The notes beneath the pieces were generated by a model that was not told where the DNA came from, searched no databases, and saw only the letters and a list, made by a program, of their open reading frames with translations. DNA of 64,000 nt. Origin: Rhodococcus sp. H36-A4. GTDB lineage: Bacteria > Actinomycetota > Actinomycetes > Mycobacteriales > Mycobacteriaceae. Below are positions 9,038 through 18,685 of this stretch, piece after piece. The position numbers and the translations under genes are program-made. The stretch's first letter is position 1. Every line of letters starts with the position of its first letter. The stretch is from the NCBI RefSeq assembly GCF_027158005.1, contig NZ_JAPVLQ010000002.1, positions 802,872 to 866,871 of the forward strand. Reading direction: 5' to 3'.

Positions 9038-10201
9038 CTAGAGTGGATCGTGCTGCACGTGCTCCATCGGCGTACCGTTTCTGCGCAGCGCGTACATGGT
9101 CGTACGCACCATCGAGGGGGATCCGGATATCTGAATCTGCCGATCCGCCCAGGAGCCGAATTGTGTTACGACAGTGCTGATCCGACCATAGAGTTGACGG
9201 TGCATTCCCCATGGCAGTTCACGCGTCGGACCGGAGTGCCACCAAGGGTCCTCGTAATCCTCGGTCACCGGAATCACCGTCAGCCATGGATTCGACAGCG
9301 AAATCTGCCACAGCGTTTCGATGTCGTACAGATCGCGCGGGTATACGCCGCTGACGAACAGGTGGACGCGGGGGTTGGTGCTGCGCATTGCCATGTCCAT
9401 GATTTGCGCTCGTAGCGGCGCGATCCCGGTTCCACCGGCAATCATCAGCACGTCTTCTGGACTGTTTCGATCGATGGACATGCCGCCGAGAGGAGGGCTT
9501 ATTGCCCACCTGTCGCCGACCGACACCTCGGAGACCATCGCGGGACTGACCCATCCTCCCGAGACGCGGCGAACGTGAAATTCGATCTCCCCCTGCGGAT
9601 TACTCGGAATCGCAGGCGAGAGGTATCGCCACAGATTGGGGCGTTGTGGAATCCGAACGCTGACGTATTGGCCCGGGTAGTAGGGAATCGAGGCGTCGAC
9701 CTTCAGTCGAATGATCGCCAGATCGTCGAGTACCCGGTGGTGCTCGACGACGGTTGCACCCCAATACGGCGGCAACTCGTCGTTGTCTGCTGCTACCGCC
9801 ATGCTGCGGCTCACTGCATCGAGCGTGTGGGTCCAGGCTGCTTCGACTTCTTCGGTCCACACCTCGTTGCCGACGAAACCACGGAAGGCTGCAATGAGCG
9901 CGGACTGTCCTGCGCGAAAGTGCGCGCCGGTAATTGCGTGCTTTCGATGATCCCGTCCGAGCTGCTTCAGAAACGGTTCGATCCGGTCCGTCTTGTCGAG
10001 ATTGTCGAAGATGTAGCCCAGAGCCAGAACGAAATGGCGGCGAAGTTGATTCATCGACGCAGGAAAGAGCGTTCGGAAGTCTGGATTTTGTGCGAAGAGG
10101 TGTGCAAAAAAGGAGCGAGCCAACCGATCCGGACCATCCTCGGCGGCCTGCACCGATTTGAAACCGGCCCGGATCAGGGCAATTGCTCGCTGGTTTTGCA
10201 T
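9038..10201 (-). CDS. Flavohemoglobin-type protein (globin plus ferredoxin reductase domains)
   Basis: A 387-residue protein. Residues 1-140 form a globin with a LGRDH segment carrying the likely proximal His near 85. Residues 150-250 form an FAD domain with YYPGQYVSVRIP and WRYLSPA. The C-terminal third is an NAD(P) domain with MIAGGTGIAPLRAQIMDM. Flavohemoglobins detoxify nitric oxide or act as oxidases. The FAD motif RYLSPA departs from the usual R-x-Y-S-(I/L), as in actinobacterial type II flavohemoglobins. It starts at the ATG at 10201 behind GGAGGT and stands alone. Confidence 0.82.
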   Translation of the reverse strand: MQNQRAIALIRAGFKSVQAAEDGPDRLARSFFAHLFAQNPDFRTLFPASMNQLRRHFVLALGYIFDNLDKTDRIEPFLKQLGRDHRKHAITGAHFRAGQSALIAAFRGFVGNEVWTEEVEAAWTHTLDAVSRSMAVAADNDELPPYWGATVVEHHRVLDDLAIIRLKVDASIPYYPGQYVSVRIPQRPNLWRYLSPAIPSNPQGEIEFHVRRVSGGWVSPAMVSEVSVGDRWAISPPLGGMSIDRNSPEDVLMIAGGTGIAPLRAQIMDMAMRSTNPRVHLFVSGVYPRDLYDIETLWQISLSNPWLTVIPVTEDYEDPWWHSGPTRELPWGMHRQLYGRISTVVTQFGSWADRQIQISGSPSMVRTTMYALRRNGTPMEHVQHDPL

Positions 10202-10273
10202 GAATCAACCTCCGTCCCAGTAGCCGCCTACCAAACTAGACGAACGGAGGTGACGTAGTCGACCTCTCCTCGA

Positions 10274-10960
10274 TCAGGCGCCGCTCTTCACCGCGGTCCG
10301 CAGAACTCCATCGACGATTTCGACGACATTGTCCATGGCGGATAGATGTGAGTGGTCGTGCGTGACGACCACTGTAGCGGTCGCGTTGCGGTGCGTCAGG
10401 GTGGTGATGAGGTCCAAGATCGCCGCACCGCGTTCTTGGTCGAGCGCGCTGGTGGGCTCGTCGACGAGCAACACAGCGGGGTCGTTCATCATGGCTCTGA
10501 CGATGTTGACCCGCTGACGTTGACCACCGGACAATTGGTTCGGTCGCTTGTCGGCTTCCTTGCTCAGCCCGACAGAATCGAGCATCGCCAACGCTTTTTC
10601 TTTCGCAGCCCGCGGCGAGTCACCGTTGATGTGTGCGATGACCTGTAGCTGCTCGACTGCGGTCAACGAGGCAAGCAGGTTCGGTTGCTGGAAAACCATG
10701 CCGACCTTGTTGCGGCGCAGAGTGGTCAAGGCGCCGCGGGAAAGCGATTCGGTCGATACTCCATCGATGACAACCTGCCCATGATCGGGCGTGATCAAGG
10801 TTGCGGCAACGGCCAGCAGACTGGACTTCCCGGAGCCGGAAGGTCCGATGATCGCTGTCATCGTCCCCTTTTCGACGGTCAAGTCGACGCTGTCCAACGC
10901 GGTCAGGCGGCCGGCACCGTCAGGGTAGGTGAGAGTGATGTCGGTCAGGTTCAAGCTCAT
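10274..10960 (-). CDS. ABC transporter ATPase, MacB/LolD type
   Basis: A 228-residue ATP-binding subunit with Walker A GPSGSGKSS near residue 39, the Q-loop, the signature LSGGQRQR, and Walker B with AVLLVDEPTSALD. The extra conserved segment following the Q-loop (VGMVFQQPNLLASLTA) is typical of ATPases that pair with FtsX-like permeases. Its start overlaps the stop of the upstream permease by four bases. The pair should export or extract a lipid or peptide rather than import solutes. Confidence 0.88.
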   Translation of the reverse strand: MSLNLTDITLTYPDGAGRLTALDSVDLTVEKGTMTAIIGPSGSGKSSLLAVAATLITPDHGQVVIDGVSTESLSRGALTTLRRNKVGMVFQQPNLLASLTAVEQLQVIAHINGDSPRAAKEKALAMLDSVGLSKEADKRPNQLSGGQRQRVNIVRAMMNDPAVLLVDEPTSALDQERGAAILDLITTLTHRNATATVVVTHDHSHLSAMDNVVEIVDGVLRTAVKSGA

Positions 10961-12042
10961 CGTGCGCTCCCGAGTGCAGTAAGGGGATCAACCGAGGTGA
11001 TGCGGTTGATGGACAGTCCGGCGCCCATCGCGCCGAGGATGATGATGATCAGTGCTGGCAGTGTCACTGTGCCGACATCGAGTACGAATGGGACGGCCCC
11101 GCCGACCAATGCTCCGACGCCGGCAGCGAGTGCGGTTCCGATCGCCGTGCCTGCGGTCAGAAGTACGACTGCTTGGCCGAGCGCATCTCGCAACAGGTAG
11201 CCGGTGGACGCGCCGAGGGCTTTGAGTACGGCGACGTCACCGGTGCGCTGGATGGTCCACACGGTGAAAAATGCACCGATGACCAGAGCTGAGATTGCGA
11301 ACATGAAAGCGCGCATCAGCTGGAGCGAACCATTTTCCGAAGTGTAGGAACCGATTGCAGATTTGGCACCGGACGTGGTCACGGTGTCGGTACCGATCTG
11401 CGTGTCGGCCGCGGCCAGGTCGGCAGTGTCGCCGCTGGTGGTCAAACCGATCACGGTGGCCGACAACGGACCGGTCGACGAGCCACCAGTGAGGGTCTGC
11501 CAGGCGGCCAGGTCCATGAAGATCACCGGGGTGTGGCTGTAGGAGGCGTCGCCGTCGATCGCTGCGACGGTCAGACGTTGCCCACCGAGTAGGAAGTCGT
11601 CGCCGGTGCTCACGTCGAGCTCGTCGGCTGCGGAAGTCGACAACACGGCAGTTCCGGGAACTATGAGATCCGATTCCGGTGCCAGGGCCGAACCTTGCTG
11701 CACGCCGAAGGCAGAAATTGCAGCACTGTGCTCACCGGCTTCGGCCTTGGTGGTGGTGATGCCGAGTGGGTCGGCTCGGTCGACGCCGTCGACACTCGAC
11801 CACTGTTGCCACATGGATTCGGTGACAGTGGAGTCGGTGAACGACACCGACTTACCCGCGGCAGGCTCGGAAAACGTGAGCCGGTCCGCGGACAGGCCGG
11901 TAATGGCGGATGTGCTTTCCTTCCCGAGCCCTGCGGTGAGTCCGGACAGCAGGCCGACCAACATGGTGATCAGGATGATGACGGTGCCCATCAGGGCGAA
12001 CCGTCCCTTGGCGAACAGTAGATCTCTCCAGGCGACGAACAC
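10957..12042 (-). CDS. FtsX/MacB-type ABC permease
   Basis: A 361-residue membrane protein with one N-terminal helix (FALMGTVIILITMLVGLLSG), a large extracytoplasmic domain, and three C-terminal helices around LMRAFMFAISALVIGAFFTV, LGQAVVLLTAGTAIGTALAA and LPALIIIILGAMGAGLS. I chose the GTG at 12042 because AGGAGAGG lies eight bases upstream; an ATG at 12063 lies before that ribosome site. It is coupled to the ATPase downstream and divergent from a two-component system, which probably controls it. Confidence 0.85.
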   Translation of the reverse strand: MFVAWRDLLFAKGRFALMGTVIILITMLVGLLSGLTAGLGKESTSAITGLSADRLTFSEPAAGKSVSFTDSTVTESMWQQWSSVDGVDRADPLGITTTKAEAGEHSAAISAFGVQQGSALAPESDLIVPGTAVLSTSAADELDVSTGDDFLLGGQRLTVAAIDGDASYSHTPVIFMDLAAWQTLTGGSSTGPLSATVIGLTTSGDTADLAAADTQIGTDTVTTSGAKSAIGSYTSENGSLQLMRAFMFAISALVIGAFFTVWTIQRTGDVAVLKALGASTGYLLRDALGQAVVLLTAGTAIGTALAAGVGALVGGAVPFVLDVGTVTLPALIIIILGAMGAGLSINRITSVDPLTALGSAR

Positions 12043-12223
12043 GGCTTTTGCCTCTCCTTGCATGCCACCGAATCGGGTCTCGGTGACTGACCTCAACTCT
12101 GGTCGGAACCTGCGTGTTCGGCATCGACCGGCAGGCTGCATGGGAAGAGCCGTTAGGGGGAGTGCCCGCTACACCTTTCGGACGATGCAGTTGCGGGGTC
12201 GAACTCGATAAGCTGCGGTATCT

Positions 12224-13408
12224 ATGGATCCGTCTTCGAACACCCCACTCGTTCGCGTACTGCGCGGCTGCCTCCATCTGATGTTCGTCGCATTGGTTGC
12301 GCTTTCGATCGTGCGGGCAGTTCTGGACGATGCGCCGGACATGGTCGCGATAGTCGTCATCGCGGTGCTTCTCGGCGCGGTGTACACGGCAGGTGCGTTG
12401 TGGCCGAGGGCGCGGACCTCTCGTTCGGCGGCCGCGCAGTGGTTGGTAGCGGTAGGTGTCCTGTGGATCGTGTTGCTCGTGTTGAGTCCGGAGGCCGTCT
12501 ACGTCGCGTTTCCGCTCTACTTCCTGCAACTACACCTGCTCTCCCCAAAATGGGGGTTGACCACAGTTGTGGCGACGACGATCGCGGCGATCGGTGGTTT
12601 CTCCTGGCATCAAGGTGCACTCACAGTGGGAGTCGTCATCGGACCGGCGCTCGGAGCGACGGTCGCCGTCGCGGTGGTATTCGGCTACGACGCTCTGTAC
12701 CGGGAGAGTGAACAGCGGCGCAGACTCATCGAGGAGCTCACTGCGACCCGCGGAGAACTCGCAGCGGCCGAGCATGCGGCAGGGGCCCTCGCAGAGCGCG
12801 AGCGTCTCGCCCGTGAAATCCACGACACCTTGGCACAGGGTCTGTCGAGTATCCAGTTACTGCTGCGTGCGTCGGAACGAATGCTCCCCGAGCGGCCGGA
12901 CGAAGCGCGAGAACACGTCGTCCATGCGCGGGAGACGGCAGTGAGCAATCTGGAGGAAGCGCGGCGTTTCGTTCGCGCCCTCACCCCACCCGACCTCGAG
13001 AACAGTTCGTTGTCGGCAGCCTTGGAACGCTTGTGCGCCAATGCCTTTCATACAGGTGGACCGGTGGTCGATTGGACGCTGTCCGGCACACCGGTTCCGC
13101 TGCCGATCGCGCACGAGGTCGCATTGCTTCGGATCGCGCAATCTGCCCTCGCCAACGCCGTTCAACACAGTAATGCCGACCGAGTGGCGGTGACACTGAG
13201 CTACATGGACACCGAAGTCGCCCTCGATGTCGTCGACGACGGAACGGGTTTCGATCCTGATGCGCTTCCTCCTCGCACAGATCGAGGATTCGGGCTACCG
13301 GGGATGCGCGCGCGGGCTCGCTCGTTGCACGGGACGATGGTGGTGGAGACCGCTCCTGGCGAGGGCACCGCTATCGCCGTCACTTTGCCGTTGGAGGTGC
13401 GAGCATGA
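12224..13408 (+). CDS. NarL-family sensor histidine kinase
   Basis: A 394-residue kinase. The N-terminal 155 residues hold about five membrane helices with little external domain, followed by a short coiled coil and a HisKA_3 domain. The phospho-accepting His is near residue 200 in AREIHDTLAQGLSSIQ, and the ATPase domain shows NAVQHS and VVDDGTGFDP...GFGLPGMRARA. Its stop overlaps the response regulator start. The compact membrane sensor fits sensing of envelope stress or membrane-active compounds; the divergent ABC exporter is the likely target. Confidence 0.88.
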   Translation: MDPSSNTPLVRVLRGCLHLMFVALVALSIVRAVLDDAPDMVAIVVIAVLLGAVYTAGALWPRARTSRSAAAQWLVAVGVLWIVLLVLSPEAVYVAFPLYFLQLHLLSPKWGLTTVVATTIAAIGGFSWHQGALTVGVVIGPALGATVAVAVVFGYDALYRESEQRRRLIEELTATRGELAAAEHAAGALAERERLAREIHDTLAQGLSSIQLLLRASERMLPERPDEAREHVVHARETAVSNLEEARRFVRALTPPDLENSSLSAALERLCANAFHTGGPVVDWTLSGTPVPLPIAHEVALLRIAQSALANAVQHSNADRVAVTLSYMDTEVALDVVDDGTGFDPDALPPRTDRGFGLPGMRARARSLHGTMVVETAPGEGTAIAVTLPLEVRA

Positions 13409-14028
13409 TTCGCCTCCTGCTTGCAGACGATCACCCGGTTGTGCGCGCCGGATTGCGGGCCGTATTGGAGACCGAACCCGACTTTCAGGTGATCGCCGAG
13501 GCACGGACCGCCGAGGAAGCGATCGAAGTGTCCGCCGAACTCGACGTCGACGTCGTGCTGATGGACCTGCAGTTCGGACCCGGAATGCACGGTGCCGAAG
13601 CTATCGCCGTGATCAGTGCTCGCCCGGACGGGCCGCATGTGTTGGTGCTGACGACCTATGACACCGACGCAGACATCCTTGCCGCGATCGAGGCAGGGGC
13701 AGCGGGCTATCTGCTGAAGGATGCGCCCCCCGAGGAGCTCGCGGCTGCAGTTCGCACCGCGGCATCGGGCAAGTCCGCGCTCGCACCCTCGATCGCCTCA
13801 CGACTGATGGACCGGATGAGGACGCCGGACAACGCGCTGACTCTGCGGGAGATCGAGGTACTGGGGTTGGTGGCAGACGGCCTCTCCAACCTGCAGATCA
13901 GTCAGAAATTGTTCTTGAGTCAAGCCACCGTCAAGTCTCACCTCGCGCACATCTACACCAAGTTGAGCGTGGATTCGCGGACCTCGGCGGTTGCCGCCGC
14001 GACTTCTCGCGGGCTGATGCGTCGCTGA
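13405..14028 (+). CDS. LuxR/NarL-type response regulator
   Basis: A 207-residue regulator. The receiver domain has the acidic pair DD at residues 8-9, the phospho-acceptor Asp54 in VLMDLQFG and the Lys in YLLKDAPPEEL. The C-terminal helix-turn-helix reads LTLREIEVLGLVADGLSNLQ with SQATVKSHLAHIYTKL. It overlaps the kinase gene by four bases, so the two form one unit. Confidence 0.9.
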   Translation: MIRLLLADDHPVVRAGLRAVLETEPDFQVIAEARTAEEAIEVSAELDVDVVLMDLQFGPGMHGAEAIAVISARPDGPHVLVLTTYDTDADILAAIEAGAAGYLLKDAPPEELAAAVRTAASGKSALAPSIASRLMDRMRTPDNALTLREIEVLGLVADGLSNLQISQKLFLSQATVKSHLAHIYTKLSVDSRTSAVAAATSRGLMRR

Positions 14029-14046
14029 AAGAGCCGCATCAGCGAA

Positions 14047-14073
14047 CTTGAGCGGAACAGACTCAACTTGAGT
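14047..14073. promoter_or_regulatory. HAIR-like HspR operator for clpB
   Basis: CTTGAGC, seven bases, then ACTCAAC (14047-14067) match the HspR element CTTGAGT-N7-ACTCAAG except at the last base of each arm. A further CTTGAGT (14067-14073) overlaps it. The position, about 55 bases upstream of clpB, fits repression by HspR until heat shock. Confidence 0.75.
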
Positions 14074-14125
14074 AGTGTTACATCCAGCGACACACGAAAC
14101 GCTCAGTCGAGAAAGTAGGTGACCA

Positions 14126-16672
14126 GTGGACAGCTTCACCCCCACAACGAAAACGCAGGCCGCGCTCAGTGCCGCTCTGCAAGCCGCGTCCGCAGCGGGA
14201 AACCCGGATATTCGCCCGTCGCATTTGTTGGTGGCGTTGCTGGACCAGACGGACGGCATCGCCGCGCCCCTGCTGAAGGCCGTCGGTGTCGACCCGATTG
14301 CAGTGCGTACCGAAGCACAAAAATTGGTCGACCGCCTGCCCTCCGCTACAGGCTCGACAACCACTCCGCAGCTCGGACGTGAGGCGCTTGCGGCCATCAC
14401 CGCAGCACAGGCACTGGCGACCGAACTGGACGACGAGTACGTCTCCACCGAACACTTGATGGTAGGGCTCGCGACCGGTGGTTCCGATGTCGCCAACCTC
14501 CTCACCGGCCACGGTGCGGGCGCCAACGAGCTACGTGACGCATTCCAGGCCGTCCGGGGGAGTGCGCGCGTCACCAGCGCAGATCCCGAGAGCACCTACC
14601 AGGCCCTCGAAAAGTACAGCACCGATCTGACTGCTCAGGCTCGCGAAGGCAAGCTCGATCCGGTCATCGGCCGCGACACCGAGATCAGGCGCGTCGTCCA
14701 GGTCCTCTCACGCCGTACCAAGAACAATCCCGTCCTCATCGGCGAGCCCGGTGTCGGCAAGACGGCCATCGTGGAAGGACTTGCGCAGCGGATCATCGCC
14801 GGCGACGTGCCGGAAAGCCTGAAGGGCAAGACCGTGGTGTCGCTCGACCTCGGCTCGATGGTCGCGGGCGCCAAGTTCCGCGGTGAGTTCGAGGAACGGC
14901 TCAAGGCCGTACTCGACGACATCAAGAACTCCGCCGGGCAGATCATCACCTTCATCGACGAGCTGCACACCATCGTCGGCGCAGGCGCGAGCGGTGAGTC
15001 CGCAATGGACGCAGGCAACATGATCAAGCCGATGCTCGCCCGCGGTGAACTGCGACTCGTGGGAGCCACGACACTCGAGGAGTACCGCAAGTACATCGAG
15101 AAAGATGCCGCCCTCGAACGGCGATTCCAGCAGGTCTACGTCGGCGAACCCTCGGTCGAGGACACCGTCGGAATTCTGCGTGGCCTCAAGGAGCGTTACG
15201 AGGTGCACCATGGCGTTCGCATCACCGACTCGGCTCTCGTTGCTGCCGCCACATTGAGCGACCGCTACATCACCGCACGGTTCCTACCGGACAAGGCGAT
15301 CGACCTGGTCGACGAGGCTGCGTCGAGGCTGCGCATGGAAATCGACTCACGGCCCGTCGAAATCGACGAGGTGGAACGGTCGGTTCGTCGGCTCGAGATC
15401 GAAGAGATGGCACTCGAGAAGGAGACCGACGACGCGTCGAAAGCTCGGCTCGAGAAGCTACGTGCGGAGTTGGCGGACTCCCAGGAGAAGCTCAACCAGT
15501 TGAGCACCCGCTGGCAGAACGAAAAAACGGCCATCGACTCCGTGCGTGTTCTCAAAGAAGAGCTCGAGAACCTGCGCGGTGAATCCGAACGCGCCGAGCG
15601 CGATGGCGATCTCGGCAAGGCCGCGGAACTGCGTTACGGCCGGATCCCGACTCTCGAGAAGGAGCTTGCAGCGAAGACCGAGTCGACGCCCGCGCAGGAA
15701 GGGCTCATGCTCAAGGAAGAGGTCGGCCCGGACGACGTCGCCGATGTCGTCGCGGTCTGGACCGGAATTCCCGCCGGCCGGATGCTCGAGGGTGAGACGG
15801 CGAAGTTGCTGCGCATGGAAGACGAGTTGGGTAAGCGCGTCGTCGGCCAGAAAGATGCCGTCCAAGCGGTGTCCGACGCGGTCCGCCGAGCACGCGCCGG
15901 GGTCGCCGATCCGAACCGTCCGACAGGATCGTTCCTGTTCCTCGGTCCGACCGGCGTCGGCAAGACCGAGCTCGCGAAAGCGCTCGCGGACTTCCTGTTC
16001 GACGACGAACGCGCAATGGTTCGGATCGACATGAGCGAGTACAGCGAGAAGCACGCAGTAGCGCGATTGGTCGGTGCACCTCCCGGCTACGTCGGGTACG
16101 AAGCAGGCGGGCAGCTCACCGAAGCCGTCCGCAGGCGTCCGTACACCGTCGTACTGTTCGACGAGGTCGAGAAGGCACACCCGGACGTCTTCGACATCCT
16201 GCTCGCCGTGCTCGACGAGGGCAGGTTGACCGACGGCCAGGGCCGCACCGTCGACTTCCGCAACACCATCTTGATCCTCACCTCGAACCTCGGGGCAGGC
16301 GGTGACAAGGATCAGGTCATGGATGCGGTCCGTCGGGCCTTCAAGCCGGAGTTCGTCAACCGCCTCGACGACGTCGTCGTTTTCGACGCTTTGTCCGAGG
16401 AGCAGCTCGAGTCGATCGTCGACATCCAGCTCGGCCAATTGGCCAAGCGTCTTGCTGCTCGACGGCTGACGCTGGAGGTGTCCCCGGCGGCGAAGATGTG
16501 GTTGGCGTCGCGCGGTTACGACCCCATGTACGGGGCTCGTCCACTGCGCAGGCTGACCCAGCAGGCAATCGGCGATCAGCTTGCCAAGCTGCTGTTGGCG
16601 GGCAAGGTTCGCGACGGTGACGCCGTCTCGGTGGACGTGAATCCCGACGGGGATCAGCTGATCCTGAGCTGA
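14126..16672 (+). CDS. clpB: ClpB protein disaggregase
   Basis: An 848-residue AAA+ chaperone that works with DnaK to dissolve protein aggregates. It has the N-domain repeats (1-150), a first AAA module with GEPGVGKT and [13 protein letters not shown], the coiled-coil middle domain around 390-510, and a second AAA module with [15 protein letters not shown] and ARPLRRLTQ near the end. Its GTG start gives [20 protein letters not shown], the usual ClpB opening. The full length is as expected. The HAIR-like element upstream suggests HspR control. Confidence 0.95.
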   Translation: MDSFTPTTKTQAALSAALQAASAAGNPDIRPSHLLVALLDQTDGIAAPLLKAVGVDPIAVRTEAQKLVDRLPSATGSTTTPQLGREALAAITAAQALATELDDEYVSTEHLMVGLATGGSDVANLLTGHGAGANELRDAFQAVRGSARVTSADPESTYQALEKYSTDLTAQAREGKLDPVIGRDTEIRRVVQVLSRRTKNNPVLIGEPGVGKTAIVEGLAQRIIAGDVPESLKGKTVVSLDLGSMVAGAKFRGEFEERLKAVLDDIKNSAGQIITFIDELHTIVGAGASGESAMDAGNMIKPMLARGELRLVGATTLEEYRKYIEKDAALERRFQQVYVGEPSVEDTVGILRGLKERYEVHHGVRITDSALVAAATLSDRYITARFLPDKAIDLVDEAASRLRMEIDSRPVEIDEVERSVRRLEIEEMALEKETDDASKARLEKLRAELADSQEKLNQLSTRWQNEKTAIDSVRVLKEELENLRGESERAERDGDLGKAAELRYGRIPTLEKELAAKTESTPAQEGLMLKEEVGPDDVADVVAVWTGIPAGRMLEGETAKLLRMEDELGKRVVGQKDAVQAVSDAVRRARAGVADPNRPTGSFLFLGPTGVGKTELAKALADFLFDDERAMVRIDMSEYSEKHAVARLVGAPPGYVGYEAGGQLTEAVRRRPYTVVLFDEVEKAHPDVFDILLAVLDEGRLTDGQGRTVDFRNTILILTSNLGAGGDKDQVMDAVRRAFKPEFVNRLDDVVVFDALSEEQLESIVDIQLGQLAKRLAARRLTLEVSPAAKMWLASRGYDPMYGARPLRRLTQQAIGDQLAKLLLAGKVRDGDAVSVDVNPDGDQLILS

Positions 16673-16689
16673 CGAACGCTTCGCTGATA

Positions 16690-16730
16690 GAAGTAGGGCC
16701 CACCGGATACTTTCCGGTGGGCCCTACTTC
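16690..16730. terminator. Terminator after clpB
   Basis: A perfect 18-base-pair stem (16690-16707 with 16713-16730) around a five-base loop begins 17 bases after the clpB stop. There is no long T-run. Confidence 0.8.
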
Positions 16731-16742
16731 GGACGTACCCTC

Positions 16743-17720
16743 GTGAACATGACGAATCCGGACGAGCCGCGTGATCGGCCTCGTGGCAGCGATCGGACCT
16801 GGGCAGATGGCACCGCGAACCCGTTGCCCGAGGGATCCGAGAACGATCAGCCCACCGAGGTCTGGCAACCCCAGCAGCACCCGGGTGGCCAGCAGTATCA
16901 GCAGTACCCGGACTCCCAGACTTATCCCGCTGGGCAGACTTATCCGACTGGCCAGCCCTACCCCGGTACACAGCCCTACCCAACTGGCCAGCCGTATCCG
17001 GACCAGTCCACTCAGCAGTTCGGTTATCCGCAGTCACCGGTTCATGAGTACGGGCAGCCGTATCCACAGCAGCCGAACCCTACTCAGGCCATGCCCCCGT
17101 ACGACCCCAACCAGCAGTACGCAGCCAACCAGCAGTACGCGCCGAACCAGCAGTACGCGGAAAACCCGGGGCAGTATGGTCAGCCTCCCGGTTATACGGG
17201 GGAGACGCCGGTCGAGGCTTCGGGCGGCGGGTCCGGTGGTGGTTCGTCCAACAAGTGGCTCGTTGCGCTCCTTGCCCTGGCAGTCCTTGTCGTCGTAGTA
17301 CTCGCGGGGATTCTCTTTCTCACCAATCGATCCTCGGATTCGGAGGGCACTGCGTCGCCCGGGATAACCAGGACGCTGCCCCAGAGTTCGGCGCCGCTGC
17401 CCACTACACCGGGTCGCGCGCCCGTCGTTCCGTCGGCGCCTGGTGGACTCGTGCCCGGTGGAATTCCGGAGATACTCGGTGGGGCGGGTGCTGCGGTCGG
17501 AACCATCACTGCGATCGACGGCGCCACTATCTCGATCAATGGTGTCGACGGCGCTCCGGTAACGGTCACTACGACCCCGCAGACCGAGGTTATCTCCCTG
17601 TCGGGATTCGACCTCTCCGATCTGAAGGTCGGATCCTTGGTCGTCGTCAATGGTGCACCTGTCGAAGGCGGATCCATCACGGCCGAGGTCATCATCGAAG
17701 TGCCCAAATTCGGTGGCTGA
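16743..17720 (+). CDS. Pro/Gln/Tyr-rich single-pass membrane protein
   Basis: A 325-residue protein of unknown function. Residues 40-150 are low-complexity, with repeats of the type YPxGQ and three close copies of NQQYA. A Gly/Ser hinge leads into one membrane helix near 172-194 (WLVALLALAVLVVVVLAGIL), then a Pro-rich linker and a C-terminal beta domain (GTITAIDGATISINGVDG) like the small OB-type DUF5666 domain. The topology suggests a cytoplasmic disordered arm and an external domain. The GTG at 16743 and the ATG at 16749 are both possible starts. Confidence 0.72.
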   Translation: MNMTNPDEPRDRPRGSDRTWADGTANPLPEGSENDQPTEVWQPQQHPGGQQYQQYPDSQTYPAGQTYPTGQPYPGTQPYPTGQPYPDQSTQQFGYPQSPVHEYGQPYPQQPNPTQAMPPYDPNQQYAANQQYAPNQQYAENPGQYGQPPGYTGETPVEASGGGSGGGSSNKWLVALLALAVLVVVVLAGILFLTNRSSDSEGTASPGITRTLPQSSAPLPTTPGRAPVVPSAPGGLVPGGIPEILGGAGAAVGTITAIDGATISINGVDGAPVTVTTTPQTEVISLSGFDLSDLKVGSLVVVNGAPVEGGSITAEVIIEVPKFGG

Positions 17721-17778
17721 ACCCTCCCGGCTCCATCGACGCAGGCACCCCACCCAGCACGCTATAAGGTGATCACCG

Positions 17779-18606
17779 ATGACGGTTATGTGGTTCGGAC
17801 TAGCAGTGATCGCGCTTGCGGGCGCGGTCGCCCTTCTCTATGTCGATCGGTCGCGCCGCGATCAGCTCGGGCGAGTTCGACAGATGTGGGCGAAGGCCCA
17901 GGGCTATACGTATGCCCCGACGGATGATCAACTGATCTCTCATTTTCATCGGGCAGCGCTGGCCAAGCTCGACGATGCGATTGCTCTCGACGTCGTCCGC
18001 GGTGTCCGTAGGGGCGAGAAGTTCGTGCTCTTCGACGTCGAGGAGACTTCGACCATCGTGGCGGTCAAGCGTCCCGTCGGGTCCGACGTCGATATCGATC
18101 TTCGTCTCAAATCGACTCCGCCCCCGCGTGAAAAGGACATGGAATTGCTCGGGTCGATCGGCCCGCGCGTCGTGTTCGCCACAGATATCGAAATCGCTCG
18201 CCGGGTCTGCGATCAGCGTATGGCGGCCTTCACCGAGTCCGTCCCGGCGCACGTGTCGTTACTGTGGAGCGAAAGTGAATGGGCACTGGGGTCGGTGCCG
18301 CTGGGCAGCACGGGTAGAGATTGGGATGCCGCTATCGACGCGGTGGCCAGACTGTCGGGACTTCTTCACGTACTGCCACCCGTCCGGAACCGCCCTGCCG
18401 ATCCCCGAGCCGACTTGCCGCGTCGCCGCCCCGACTCCGACGCCGACGGGGGCGGGGGCGGGCATGCGCCGAACCCACCCCCACCCGCACCCGCACCCCG
18501 GCAGGCTCCGCGCCCGCCCCTATCCCCGCCCGCGGACCCGCCGCGACGCCCGAGCGGCCCAACTCCGATCAATCGCGACGCGGAACGGCGCCGACGCGAG
18601 TCCTGA
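17779..18606 (+). CDS. Membrane-anchored hypothetical protein with Pro-rich tail
   Basis: A 275-residue protein with an N-terminal membrane helix (WFGLAVIALAGAVALLYV), a soluble alpha/beta domain of about 160 residues, and an extremely Pro/Arg-rich C-terminal 70 residues. Conserved-looking segments are MWAKAQGYTYAP and LWSESEWALGSVP. I do not recognise a function. It follows the previous envelope-type gene in the same direction, 58 bases downstream. Confidence 0.7.
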   Translation: MTVMWFGLAVIALAGAVALLYVDRSRRDQLGRVRQMWAKAQGYTYAPTDDQLISHFHRAALAKLDDAIALDVVRGVRRGEKFVLFDVEETSTIVAVKRPVGSDVDIDLRLKSTPPPREKDMELLGSIGPRVVFATDIEIARRVCDQRMAAFTESVPAHVSLLWSESEWALGSVPLGSTGRDWDAAIDAVARLSGLLHVLPPVRNRPADPRADLPRRRPDSDADGGGGGHAPNPPPPAPAPRQAPRPPLSPPADPPRRPSGPTPINRDAERRRRES

Positions 18607-18685
18607 GAGCAATCGATCGATCGGAGCGACATCGGGTTCTTTCAAGACGCCAACAAGTGGCTGCGAGAAGATAGCCTTCACGTCT

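Noticed and set aside
10202..10273. Possible terminator between the flavohemoglobin and ABC ATPase genes
   Set aside because: Only a weak GGAGGT/ACCTC pairing with poor symmetry; the GGAGGT is better explained as the flavohemoglobin ribosome site.
15458..16438. Long antisense ORF (326 codons) inside clpB
   Set aside because: clpB is unmistakable on the plus strand; the antisense product has no recognisable domain.
17975..18685. N-terminal extension of the SDR gene
   Set aside because: The extension overlaps the preceding gene in another frame and is low-complexity; the SDR fold begins after the ATG at 18686.
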